From an uncultured Oscillospiraceae bacterium (GTDB taxonomy: Bacteria; Bacillota; Clostridia; Oscillospirales; Ruminococcaceae), in the NCBI GenBank assembly GCA_910579175.1, contig CAJTTB010000029.1, positions 1-13,125 on the forward strand: a stretch of 13,125 bases of DNA. The letters run 5' to 3'. The position numbers and the translations under genes were made by a program. Numbering within the stretch: the first letter of the stretch is position 1; every line of letters starts with the position of its first letter. Of this stretch, positions 1 to 7,134 are shown in pieces. The notes under the pieces are model-generated. The model searched no databases. It was given only the letters and a program-made list of their open reading frames with translations, and was not told where the DNA came from.

Positions 1-377
<377 letters not shown>

Positions 378-389
378 TTCCTATTATTT

Positions 390-403
390 CAGACTTCCGT
401 CTG
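390..403 (-). other. Hairpin in the 16S leader
   Basis: Just upstream of the mature 16S end, the minus strand reads CAGAC-GGAA-GTCTG. This is a perfect 5-bp stem closed by a GGAA tetraloop (GNRA type). It would form in the pre-rRNA leader, where such helices often help processing or antitermination. The role is inferred. Confidence 0.45.
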
Positions 404-487
404 CTATAATCTTTTCCTTGCTCATTACTTTCCTGTGCGTCTCTTTGAATCAACGGTTTGATTCTTTTCGCTTTTTCTTACCTTCTA

Positions 488-505
488 CATTGTTTAATTT
501 TCAAG
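488..505 (-). promoter_or_regulatory. rRNA leader motif, boxA-associated type
   Basis: The minus strand reads CTTGAAAATTAAACAATG about 110 bases before the 16S 5' end and downstream of all four promoters. It resembles the 'CTTTGAAAACTAAACAA' type sequences found in Firmicutes rRNA leaders and spacers next to antitermination elements. I do not see a clean boxA consensus, so a role in antitermination is only suggested. Confidence 0.35.
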
Positions 506-538
506 ATTCAGTTTACTTCTTCGCTCTCGCGCTTCCGT

Positions 539-567
539 ATTCTATCACATTTGCTCCTCTTTGTCAA
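539..567 (-). promoter_or_regulatory. rRNA promoter P1 (closest to 16S)
   Basis: Minus-strand sigma-A promoter: -35 TTGACA (567-562), a 17-base spacer, and -10 TAGAAT (544-539) preceded by TGA, an extended -10. The start point would be near 532, giving a leader of about 155 bases before the mature 16S end. Confidence 0.8.
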
Positions 568-603
568 CCTATTTTTTCCTGTCCGCAACCTGTGACTTCT
601 TTC

Positions 604-632
604 ATTATATCACACTTTTTATCGCTTGTCAA
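604..632 (-). promoter_or_regulatory. rRNA promoter P2, perfect consensus
   Basis: Minus-strand sigma-A promoter with both hexamers perfect: -35 TTGACA (632-627), a 17-base spacer and -10 TATAAT (609-604). The spacer ends in TGA, giving an extended -10. This is as close to consensus as a sigma-A promoter gets, and it lies in the run of tandem promoters driving the rRNA operon. Confidence 0.85.
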
Positions 633-699
633 CTACTTTTTTTGACCTTCTTTTCAAGTCTTCTTTCGCTTCCTTCGACTTTTCTTAAAGTGCTTTGAT

Positions 700-728
700 A
701 TTATATCACTTTTTTTCCCCTTTGTCAA
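700..728 (-). promoter_or_regulatory. rRNA promoter P3, perfect consensus
   Basis: Minus-strand sigma-A promoter: -35 TTGACA (728-723), a 17-base spacer, -10 TATAAT (705-700) with a TGA extended -10. It sits 96 bases upstream of P2, and its spacer ends in the same GTGA sequence before the -10. Confidence 0.85.
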
Positions 729-833
729 GAACTTTTTTTATTTATCCCTCTTGGTATCTCTCCTCAGATAAATTTTCGCTCTTTCCCTTGGTTCTCTTTC
801 GTGATGTGCTTTCTGTCTCTCGACAGCTTTGAC

Positions 834-863
834 ATTCTACCACATTTTTCCCCTCCCTGTCAA
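834..863 (-). promoter_or_regulatory. rRNA promoter P4 (most distal)
   Basis: Minus-strand sigma-A promoter: -35 TTGACA (863-858), an 18-base spacer and -10 TAGAAT (839-834) with a TGG extended -10. It is the outermost of four promoters of the same design. The stretch from here to about 1020 is very T-rich on the plus strand; I see no gene in it and no confident promoter for the hydrolase at 1070. Confidence 0.75.
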
Positions 864-1069
864 TCCCTTTTTCGACTTTTTATTCTGTTTTTCTGTTTTT
901 TTCTTTTTATTATAGTTTTTTTCGGATTTTTATTTGTTTTTTTAGAATATTTATCCTATTACATACTTTAAAAGCTAATCTATTTTCATTTTCTTTTCTC
1001 ATTTAAATACATATTTTTATAAATATGGTGCAAATTAGAAATAAGAATATTCTTTCTAAGGAGGATTTT

Positions 1070-1762
1070 ATGGTTAAGAAGGTTACACATATCAAATGGA
1101 TTATCTTTTTATTGGTCTTTGCACTGATTGTATCAGGTATCAACTATATTCGAGATAACCAATATTTTGATGATACCACTGTCACCACCCTTTCAAAAGT
1201 AGGTTCTAGAGGTTCAGAGGTCAAAGCCATTCAAGAGAGATTAAAAGAACGAGGCTTATATAATGGAAGCATTGATGGTGTTTACGGCAATGCCACCAAA
1301 ACAGCTGTGACTGCCTTTCAAAAACAACAAGGGCTTACTGCCGATGGAATTGCAGGACCTCAAACACTAAAAAAACTCAATATTAGTATTGGCACCATTC
1401 CAACTGCCAATAAATCCAACGTTTATCTACTGGCGAGAATCATCTCTGCTGAAGCAAGGGGAGAACCTTACTCTGGTCAAGTTGCCGTTGGAGCCGTTGT
1501 ATTAAATCGCATTGAACACCCTTCCTTTCCAGATACACTTTCTGGTGTCATCTATCAATCAGGTGCTTTTACTGCGATTGTGGATGGTCAATTTAATGAA
1601 CCTATTTCAGATTCTGCCTATGCCGCTGCAAAAGACGCACTCAACGGAGTAGACCCCAGCGGTGGTGCTATTTATTATTTCAACCCAGATAAAACCAGCA
1701 ACAAATGGATTAGAAGCCGTCCTGTTATTAAAAGAATTGGAGGACATCTATTTTGTAGTTGA
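1070..1762 (+). CDS. sleB: SleB-like spore cortex-lytic enzyme / cell-wall hydrolase
   Basis: Predicted 230-residue exported peptidoglycan hydrolase. Residues 11-24 form an uncleaved anchor or signal segment (IIFLLVFALIVSG) after a basic N-terminus. Residues 44-104 are a PG_binding_1 repeat, with the SRGSEVKAIQERL start and a DGVYGNATKTAV core. Residues 123-230 are the SleB/CwlJ Hydrolase_2 domain, with RIISAEARGEPYSGQVAVG (likely catalytic Glu128) and an ending in IGGHLFCS. SleB cleaves muramic-delta-lactam-containing cortex during germination; vegetative paralogues also exist. The start at 1070 is chosen over an in-frame ATG at 1025 because AAGGAGG lies five bases before it (1058-1064), and the 15 added residues would precede the signal. 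No ypeB partner is visible nearby, which is unusual for sleB and leaves room for a non-sporulation role. Confidence 0.88.
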   Translation: MVKKVTHIKWIIFLLVFALIVSGINYIRDNQYFDDTTVTTLSKVGSRGSEVKAIQERLKERGLYNGSIDGVYGNATKTAVTAFQKQQGLTADGIAGPQTLKKLNISIGTIPTANKSNVYLLARIISAEARGEPYSGQVAVGAVVLNRIEHPSFPDTLSGVIYQSGAFTAIVDGQFNEPISDSAYAAAKDALNGVDPSGGAIYYFNPDKTSNKWIRSRPVIKRIGGHLFCS

Positions 1763-1776
1763 GGTATTAAACTCTA

Positions 1777-1817
1777 TAAAGAAAGCGATTGCAAAAAATT
1801 TGCAATCGCTTTCTTTA
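1777..1817. terminator. Bidirectional terminator, sleB / ROK gene
   Basis: A 19-bp perfect stem (1777-1795 paired with 1799-1817) closes on a 3-base AAA loop, and its outer bases are A/T-rich on both sides. It lies between the convergent sleB-like gene and the ROK gene. The TAA stop of the ROK gene (1817-1815) is inside the stem, so the two transcripts share one terminator. Confidence 0.85.
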
Positions 1818-3041
1818 ATTTATAAATCCACCGCGGTCTATTAAAAATTTTTTTACACACAATCCATTTCCCGCCAAATGAATTTGACTATCTGGAATCA
1901 CACTCAAAGAGACCTTCTCTTTTAATGAACAATTATGTTCCTTCTCCATAATGGCATTTAACATTTCCAAATCTAAAATTTTCTCAAATACAAATCCAAA
2001 CAATACCACCTTATCAGGGTCCAAAATGATCAAAATATTATCCAACACCGTTGTTAAGTATTTGAGTGCCTCCTCATATAATTGTCTAACTGGCTCATCT
2101 ATTAAAATATTTTTTAAATTCTCAATACTAAAATCAATCTTATTGATATTTCCTCCAGTTGCCTGATACAAATATGGTGTTTTTCCCTGTACATACAACT
2201 GTTTGATCTTATCAATAATCCGAAATACAGACATCTTTGTAATACAACAACCTATCTTTCCACACTCACACCGTTCTCCATGAGCATCCACTACCAAATG
2301 GGGAAACCAACCAGAATTATTATGGGAGCCTTTATAGATGGAATCCTCTAACATAATAGCAGCATCCACATCATAACCATATCGAATAAAAACCATATTT
2401 TTAGGTTTATGATAAAAATCCGTATTAAACATCATCTCTGCCAATGCCAAACTCTCTGTAGTTCCCTCTATCATAACCGGAATAGAAAAGCGCATTTCAA
2501 ACAGTTTTTTTAAATAAGTTTTAATATCCTCTTTATGGTGATCTACATATTGAAGCAATGTCACTGTATTTTGAGAAACACAAATCCCAATACCCAATAT
2601 ACATTTCCAATCCAAACAGTTAGCAGATAAAATTTGCTGTGCACTTCGATAGATAAAGTCAATCATTTCATATATGTTCAGGCGTTGAACAGATACGCTT
2701 TTTTTGTCCAACGTTTGTCCTTTTAAATTTGCCAATCCAATATGGAGTTTCGTTTGATCAATCACGACCCCAAAAGAAAAGCGATAATTTTCATGAATAT
2801 CCAGTAAGATTTTCTTTCTTCCTCTAGATGCTTTTTCTCCTGCGGATTTTTGTTCTCCCTTTTCATATAATAATCCTTGTTCAATCATTTCGTTGGTAAT
2901 AATTGTAACAGCCGCTCTTGTCAACTTCAAATTATGGGCAATATCAATTCGAGACATCGCACCATATCTAGTAATCAGTTTTAAAATCTCAGTTCGATTT
3001 AATCTTTTTAAATCCAGTTTACTGATTCCATTTCTGTCCAT
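1815..3041 (-). CDS. ROK-family transcriptional regulator with altered sugar pocket
   Basis: Predicted 408-residue ROK (NagC/XylR type) regulator. Residues 13-60 are the winged helix-turn-helix (LNRTEILKLITRYGAMSRID, then LTRAAVTIITNEMIEQGLL), followed by a basic linker RGRKK. The ROK fold follows, with GVVID near 91-95. The zinc site is intact: His248 plus C258, C260 and C265 in CECGKIGCC. Several sugar or phosphate contacts are changed. The kinase END-A motif is replaced by EGTTES (192-197), the Glu of GEIGH is missing (GWFPH, 244-248), and the Glu after GCx is Ile267. It is therefore a regulator, not a kinase, and its ligand may be atypical. GGAGGG precedes the ATG by seven bases. It has no partner in an operon, so its target is not evident; autoregulation through the upstream palindrome is possible. 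Confidence 0.9.
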   Translation of the reverse strand: MDRNGISKLDLKRLNRTEILKLITRYGAMSRIDIAHNLKLTRAAVTIITNEMIEQGLLYEKGEQKSAGEKASRGRKKILLDIHENYRFSFGVVIDQTKLHIGLANLKGQTLDKKSVSVQRLNIYEMIDFIYRSAQQILSANCLDWKCILGIGICVSQNTVTLLQYVDHHKEDIKTYLKKLFEMRFSIPVMIEGTTESLALAEMMFNTDFYHKPKNMVFIRYGYDVDAAIMLEDSIYKGSHNNSGWFPHLVVDAHGERCECGKIGCCITKMSVFRIIDKIKQLYVQGKTPYLYQATGGNINKIDFSIENLKNILIDEPVRQLYEEALKYLTTVLDNILIILDPDKVVLFGFVFEKILDLEMLNAIMEKEHNCSLKEKVSLSVIPDSQIHLAGNGLCVKKFLIDRGGFIN

Positions 3042-3137
3042 TTTTATTCCCTCCGAACATCATAGGATAGCTTTATACCATTATCATATTTATTGTTTAT
3101 TATGAAGCGGTTAACTTGGTTAGCGGTTCGCGCAATC

Positions 3138-3199
3138 ATAAAAAATACTCTTTATTCTTTGTGCCTATAGGCACACTTTCAATCAGTATTATTTTTTAT
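3138..3199. repeat. Nested inverted repeat around a palindrome
   Basis: ATAAAAAATA (3138-3147) is perfectly complementary to TATTTTTTAT (3190-3199). Exactly between the arms sits the 16-bp palindrome at 3160-3175. The centre of the outer repeat (3168.5) nearly coincides with the centre of the palindrome (3167.5), so the whole 62-bp block is symmetric. It could be an operator array, a hairpin or a small mobile palindrome. Confidence 0.55.
3154..3182 (-). promoter_or_regulatory. Candidate ROK promoter with operator in the spacer
   Basis: On the minus strand TTGAAA (3182-3177) is followed by a 17-base spacer and a weak -10, AAGAAT (3159-3154). Sixteen of the spacer bases are the perfect palindrome TGTGCCTATAGGCACA (3160-3175). 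The palindrome is certain. The promoter call is tentative because the -10 matches only three positions. If right, a dimeric regulator bound here would block or twist the ROK promoter, the usual layout for autoregulation. Confidence 0.4.
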
Positions 3200-3300
3200 C
3201 ATACCGTAAAGCAATCCCAAAAATATGAAATTTTTTTAAATTAAACTTTTTCCTGATCAAATACCGCAAATCTTCTGTATACAAAATACTATTTTTTTCG

Positions 3301-3329
3301 TTGAAAAAGAAATTTAAAAATATTATAAT
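3301..3329 (+). promoter_or_regulatory. sigma-A promoter of comM
   Basis: TTGAAA (3301-3306), a 17-base spacer and a perfect TATAAT (3324-3329) on the plus strand. Transcription would start near 3336, leaving a leader of about 138 bases before comM. Confidence 0.75.
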
Positions 3330-3411
3330 AGAATCCAAAAAGATATCAAAATCACAAGCAGACAAAGATTATTTACACAACATTATCTATATAAAATACT
3401 TGAGAAAAAAA

Positions 3412-3437
3412 TCTCCCATAGTGATATGCAAGGGAGA
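3412..3437 (+). promoter_or_regulatory. comM leader hairpin over an SD-like sequence
   Basis: In the predicted comM leader, TCTCCC (3412-3417) can pair with GGGAGA (3432-3437) across 14 bases. The right arm is a Shine-Dalgarno-like sequence, immediately followed by an ATG at 3438 that opens a 9-codon reading frame (stop 3465-3467). comM itself has only a weak GGATG seven bases before its start. The stem is short and its function is conjecture. Confidence 0.3.
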
Positions 3438-3473
3438 ATGATATCATGTCATAAAAAGAATGGATGAATTAGT

Positions 3474-4997
3474 ATGATGACGACGATTAAAAGCATGGGA
3501 CTTTTGGGTATGAATGCCTATTTGGTAGTAGTGGAAGTGGATTTTCTACGAGCGCTTCCCAGTTTTGATATTGTGGGGCTTCCCGATACAGCGATTAAGG
3601 AAAGTCGCGATCGTGTGCGTTTTGCTATGAAAAACAGCGGTTATCCATTTCCAGAAGCAAAGGTAACGGTCAATCTGGCACCAGCAGATGTCAAAAAACG
3701 AGGTCCCTTTTACGATGTACCGATTTGTCTAGCAATCTTGTCGGTAATGGGAGCCATCGAAGTGGATACAACACAGGATATTTTTTTGGGAGAACTTTCT
3801 CTAAATGGCGAATTGCGACCAATTGTTGGTGCCTTACCTATGACAATACAGGCCAAGGAAATGGGCTTTCAACGAATCTTTGTTCCAGAAGAAAATGCAT
3901 CGGAAGCGGGGATTGTAAAGGGGATTTCCGTTTATGGAATTCGTCACATCAATCAATTGATTCGCTTTCTAGAAGGTTCTCTCAAGCTAGAGCCTCTCAA
4001 ACCACACTTACCGCAAAATCAGTTTGTCTCTTGTGCTGATTTTTCCGAGGTAAAAGGGCAAGCAGCAGCAAAGCGCGCTTTAGAAATCGCAGCGGCAGGA
4101 GGACACAACGCTTTGTTAATCGGTTCTCCAGGCTCTGGAAAAAGTATGCTTGCAAAGCGAATCCCTTCCATTTTGCCAGATATGTCCTTTGAGGAATCCA
4201 TTGAGTGCAGTAAAATTCACTCGGTTGCAGGCACTTTAAAGGGTGGAGAACCGCTTATCACAATTCGACCCTTTCGCGCGCCACATCATACAATTTCACC
4301 AGTGGGGTTATCTGGTGGTGGAAGCATTCCCCGACCAGGTGAAATCTCTCTAGCACATCATGGCGTATTATTTTTAGATGAACTGCCAGAGTTCTCACGC
4401 GCTGCCATGGAAGTGTTGCGACAACCACTAGAAGATGGTACTGTGACCATTTCAAGGGCAAGCGGTACACTGAGCTATCCATGTTCTATGATGGTGATCG
4501 CTGCGATGAATCCTTGCCCTTGCGGTTATTTTGGTCACCCCTCCCGTAAGTGTACCTGCTCAACCGCAGCGGTTAAGCGATATTTATCTCGTGTTTCTGG
4601 ACCACTGCTTGACCGATTGGATCTACATATCGATGTGATGCCAGTTGAATTTGAAAGCCTTTCTTCCACTGTAACAGAAGAGCCCTCTTATCAGATAAAA
4701 AATAGGGTCAATCATGTCAGAGCATTGCAGCGTCAGCGATTTGAAGGTACCAATATTTTGACCAATGCACAGATTCAACCAGCAATGTTGTCAAAATTTT
4801 GTCCAATTGATTCCAAAGCAATGCAGGTTTTAAAGGGTGCCTTTGAAAAATTAGGACTTTCTGCTCGGGCTTATGACCGCATTGTAAAGGTATCCAGAAC
4901 CATTGCAGATTTGGACAATAGCGAAGTGATTGGTGCAATTCATGTTGCTGAAGCAATACAATATCGCAGCTTGGACAGAAAATATTGGAATCATTGA
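3474..4997 (+). CDS. comM: ComM/YifB family Mg-chelatase-like AAA+ ATPase
   Basis: Predicted 507-residue AAA+ protein of the YifB/ComM family, full length for the family (about 500-510). Residues 1-170 are the ChlI-like N-terminal domain (FDIVGLPDTAIKESRDRVR). Walker A is GSPGSGKSM at 217-225 and Walker B is VLFLDE at 298-303. A four-Cys insert follows (C348, C350, C360, C362; NPCPCGYFG), and the RLD motif near 381 carries a likely arginine finger. ComM in Gram-negative bacteria is a hexameric helicase that promotes branch migration during natural transformation; the role in Clostridia is less clear. The frame cannot extend upstream because of an in-frame TGA at 3465-3467. ATG at 3474 or the next codon at 3477 are both possible. 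It is transcribed alone and converges on the SLOG gene. Confidence 0.95.
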   Translation: MMTTIKSMGLLGMNAYLVVVEVDFLRALPSFDIVGLPDTAIKESRDRVRFAMKNSGYPFPEAKVTVNLAPADVKKRGPFYDVPICLAILSVMGAIEVDTTQDIFLGELSLNGELRPIVGALPMTIQAKEMGFQRIFVPEENASEAGIVKGISVYGIRHINQLIRFLEGSLKLEPLKPHLPQNQFVSCADFSEVKGQAAAKRALEIAAAGGHNALLIGSPGSGKSMLAKRIPSILPDMSFEESIECSKIHSVAGTLKGGEPLITIRPFRAPHHTISPVGLSGGGSIPRPGEISLAHHGVLFLDELPEFSRAAMEVLRQPLEDGTVTISRASGTLSYPCSMMVIAAMNPCPCGYFGHPSRKCTCSTAAVKRYLSRVSGPLLDRLDLHIDVMPVEFESLSSTVTEEPSYQIKNRVNHVRALQRQRFEGTNILTNAQIQPAMLSKFCPIDSKAMQVLKGAFEKLGLSARAYDRIVKVSRTIADLDNSEVIGAIHVAEAIQYRSLDRKYWNH

Positions 4998-5092
4998 TGA
5001 TAGTTTTTGTGAAATTACAATTGGTTATTTTTTTGTAACCAGATGTAACTTGAAACGGGTATTTCAAAGGAGTATGATAAAAACAATGGTGT

Positions 5093-5101
5093 TTATCCAC
5101 A
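5093..5101 (+). other. Consensus DnaA box
   Basis: TTATCCACA, the exact DnaA-box consensus, lies in the 123-bp convergent gap between comM and the SLOG gene. It is a single site; a chance match in a window of this size is not unlikely. Confidence 0.25.
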
Positions 5102-5120
5102 CAAAAATATGACTGAAGAC

Positions 5121-5651
5121 TTATTCTTCTAATTGGTAGGATAAAAATCCGGAGTCAATCGGTTCTAAAATACGAATGCTCTTTCCCCTTTTCTTGGCAT
5201 ACTGAATGGTTTGACCAGTACCAGTCTGATAGTCTCCACAAAACACTGCAATTAATTGATTACTGTGTTCAATCATATAACGATTTCTTTTAGAAAAACA
5301 ATATCTCGTATAATATTCAGACAAACAAATCACCTGATCACTGCATTGTTTGACCTGTTGATGTCGCAAAGACCAACTGTGATTCCAACAATTGCTTTGC
5401 TGTTTAAAGGGGATAACCGCAATGTGTTGGATAGATGGATATTCTTTTTTTAAAGAGAGTACAATCTCACTTGCAATCAAATCTACTCCCTGTGCCATAC
5501 CACTTAAAAACTGAGTTGCCCCTTGTTCAATTGCAAGCAGAATTTCTATTTTCAAAAGTGATTTCAGATTCTGAATCACAGAAGATTGTTCATTAAAGGG
5601 AGATAGCAACATCTCTGGTCGATGTCCAGAAAAGCAAACCGATTGTAACAT
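5121..5651 (-). CDS. YpsA-like SLOG family protein (DUF1273)
   Basis: Predicted 176-residue cytosolic Rossmann-like protein of the SLOG superfamily, DUF1273/YpsA type, about the usual length. The N-terminus SVCFSGHRPE (4-13) is the family signature. It is followed by the nucleotide-binding glycine region FLSGMAQGVDLIASEIVL (48-65), the CWNHSWSLRHQQV segment and the C-terminal GTGQTIQYAKKRGK (144-157). SLOG proteins, which include DprA and LOG, bind nucleotides or nucleic acids. B. subtilis YpsA has been linked to cell division and stress, but the biochemical role is open. GAAAGAGG (5658-5665) precedes the ATG. It is divergent from alr with only 39 bases between the starts, and convergent with comM. 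Confidence 0.87.
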   Translation of the reverse strand: MLQSVCFSGHRPEMLLSPFNEQSSVIQNLKSLLKIEILLAIEQGATQFLSGMAQGVDLIASEIVLSLKKEYPSIQHIAVIPFKQQSNCWNHSWSLRHQQVKQCSDQVICLSEYYTRYCFSKRNRYMIEHSNQLIAVFCGDYQTGTGQTIQYAKKRGKSIRILEPIDSGFLSYQLEE

Positions 5652-5690
5652 AAAAAACCTCTTTCAAAACAATAATAAGGAGATAATAAG

Positions 5691-6854
5691 ATGGAGTATT
5701 TAAAGAGAACCTGGTGCGAAATACATTTGGATCATCTTTATTATAACATAAAACAACTACAAGAAACTGCACAAAAAAAATTAATGGGAATTGTAAAAGC
5801 AGATGCTTATGGTCATGGAGACGTCTATACTGCAAAGGTGCTCCAGCAGGCAGGTATTGACTTTTTTGGTGTTTCCAACGTCAACGAAGCACTGAATTTA
5901 AGACAGGCGGGAATCCAAGGGGAAATCTTAGTGTTGGGATATACCCCTGTAGAGATGGTGCAAACATTGATTTCCAATCAAATTACCCAAACAGTCCACT
6001 GTACAGAATATGCCAAACTGTTAAACCTTCAAATTTCGGGTTCTCAAACATTAAAAGTTCATCTAAAGATAGACACAGGTATGAACCGAATTGGATTTGT
6101 GCAAAATCAAACAGCAGATAGTACCGATGAAATCTTGGCACTCAAAGCGCTACAAGCGCTAACTATCTGCGGTATTTTTACACATTTTCCATGTGCTGAC
6201 AGCTTTGATTTACAGGATGCTGCATTTACACAACAACAAATCACGTACTTTAACCAATTGATAGAACGTTTAAACGCCAATCATTTGTATTTTGAAGTGA
6301 TACATACACAAAATAGCGCGGGAATCATCAACTATGCCAATTCCGTTTGCAATTATGCACGGGCAGGTATTGCGATGTATGGATTAAATCCCAGCAGCGA
6401 TATCAAGATAGATTTAAAATTAAAACCCGTTTTATCCTTAAAAACAGTGGTGACAATGGTAAAACAGGTACCACAGGGAGTGGATATTGGTTATGGTCGC
6501 ACCTATCATACATCAAGACCGATGAAAATCGCCACACTGCCCATTGGTTATGCAGATGGATATTATCGCAGCTTTTCCAATCGGGCAGATATCTTATTAC
6601 ATGGAACCCGCTGCAAGGTAGTGGGAAGGGTGTGTATGGATCAATTGATGATAGATGTCACGCATTTGGAACAGGTGCAGTTGGGAGATATTGCCACTGT
6701 TATTGGAATGGATGGCAAGGAGTGTATCACCGCTGACGAATTGGCACAATTGGCAGATACCATTCATTATGAAGTAGTATGCAGTATTAGCAAACGCGTT
6801 CCAAGAGTATATTATCAACATGGTATCGAAATTGGATTCTTAGATCATTCATAA
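5691..6854 (+). CDS. alr: Alanine racemase
   Basis: Predicted 387-residue PLP-dependent alanine racemase, converting L-alanine to D-alanine for peptidoglycan. The PLP lysine is Lys36 in VKADAYGHG. The second catalytic base is the Tyr of the GYGRTY motif (267-272, likely Tyr268), which in the active dimer faces the partner's PLP. IGYADGYYR (285-293) and VGRVCMDQ (311-318) are further family signatures. Residues up to about 240 form the TIM barrel and the rest is the C-terminal beta domain. All key residues are present and the length is normal. AAGGAG (5677-5682) lies eight bases before the ATG. No cell-wall gene is adjacent and I see no clear terminator after it. It could serve biosynthesis or, in spore formers, D-Ala control of germination. 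Confidence 0.96.
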   Translation: MEYLKRTWCEIHLDHLYYNIKQLQETAQKKLMGIVKADAYGHGDVYTAKVLQQAGIDFFGVSNVNEALNLRQAGIQGEILVLGYTPVEMVQTLISNQITQTVHCTEYAKLLNLQISGSQTLKVHLKIDTGMNRIGFVQNQTADSTDEILALKALQALTICGIFTHFPCADSFDLQDAAFTQQQITYFNQLIERLNANHLYFEVIHTQNSAGIINYANSVCNYARAGIAMYGLNPSSDIKIDLKLKPVLSLKTVVTMVKQVPQGVDIGYGRTYHTSRPMKIATLPIGYADGYYRSFSNRADILLHGTRCKVVGRVCMDQLMIDVTHLEQVQLGDIATVIGMDGKECITADELAQLADTIHYEVVCSISKRVPRVYYQHGIEIGFLDHS

Positions 6855-6901
6855 CCAATACTTTTTATTCCAAATACCTACAAACAAATTTAAGTGTGCT
6901 G

Positions 6902-6994
6902 TCACTCTAAAAATAATATTGTTTGAAACATACAAACCAACACAAGGATAAATTTATGATTTTCAATTTCTTTTAAAGAAAGCATTGTCGACAT
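6902..6994 (-). CDS. Possible 30-residue hydrophobic peptide
   Basis: In the gap between alr and the lipoprotein gene, the minus strand has a 30-codon frame with one hydrophobic stretch (KFILVLVCMFQTILFL) after a short charged start. GAGAGGG (7004-6998) lies just before the ATG at 6994, which is rather close; a second ATG at 6985 has a 12-base gap. I recognise no family. Chance is a real explanation at this length in AT-rich DNA. Confidence 0.15.
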   Translation of the reverse strand: MSTMLSLKEIENHKFILVLVCMFQTILFLE

Positions 6995-7134
6995 CACCCT
7001 CTCAATAAGTTCAAGATAAATGAAATAGAACCCAATTCCATCATAGACAATCAGAAATATAAAACATAGCCATATAGTGGCAAATGAAAAGTAGAAGCGA
7101 TATCATCAAATCGATATTTGAAAGAAGCAGGATT

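Larger units (their letters stand above)
3042..3473. other. 432-bp divergent intergenic region (ROK / comM)
   Basis: This region separates the divergent ROK regulator and comM. On the ROK side it holds a 16-bp palindrome inside a longer inverted repeat (3138-3199). On the comM side it holds a strong promoter at 3301-3329 and a leader with a 6-bp hairpin. It is strongly AT-rich and I find no credible gene in it. Confidence 0.7.

Noticed and set aside
418..645. 75-codon plus-strand open frame
   Set aside because: It lies over the 16S leader and promoters P1 and P2, has no ribosome site, and its composition follows the T-rich DNA.
1025..1069. Upstream start for the SleB-like protein
   Set aside because: No ribosome site before 1025, whereas AAGGAGG sits five bases before 1070 and that start leaves the signal segment at the N-terminus.
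5022..5041. TGGTTA/TAACCA hairpin as a comM terminator
   Set aside because: Only a 6-bp stem with the T-run in the loop rather than after it.
4717..5100. 127-codon minus-strand frame over the comM 3' end
   Set aside because: It is antisense to conserved comM sequence and resembles no family.
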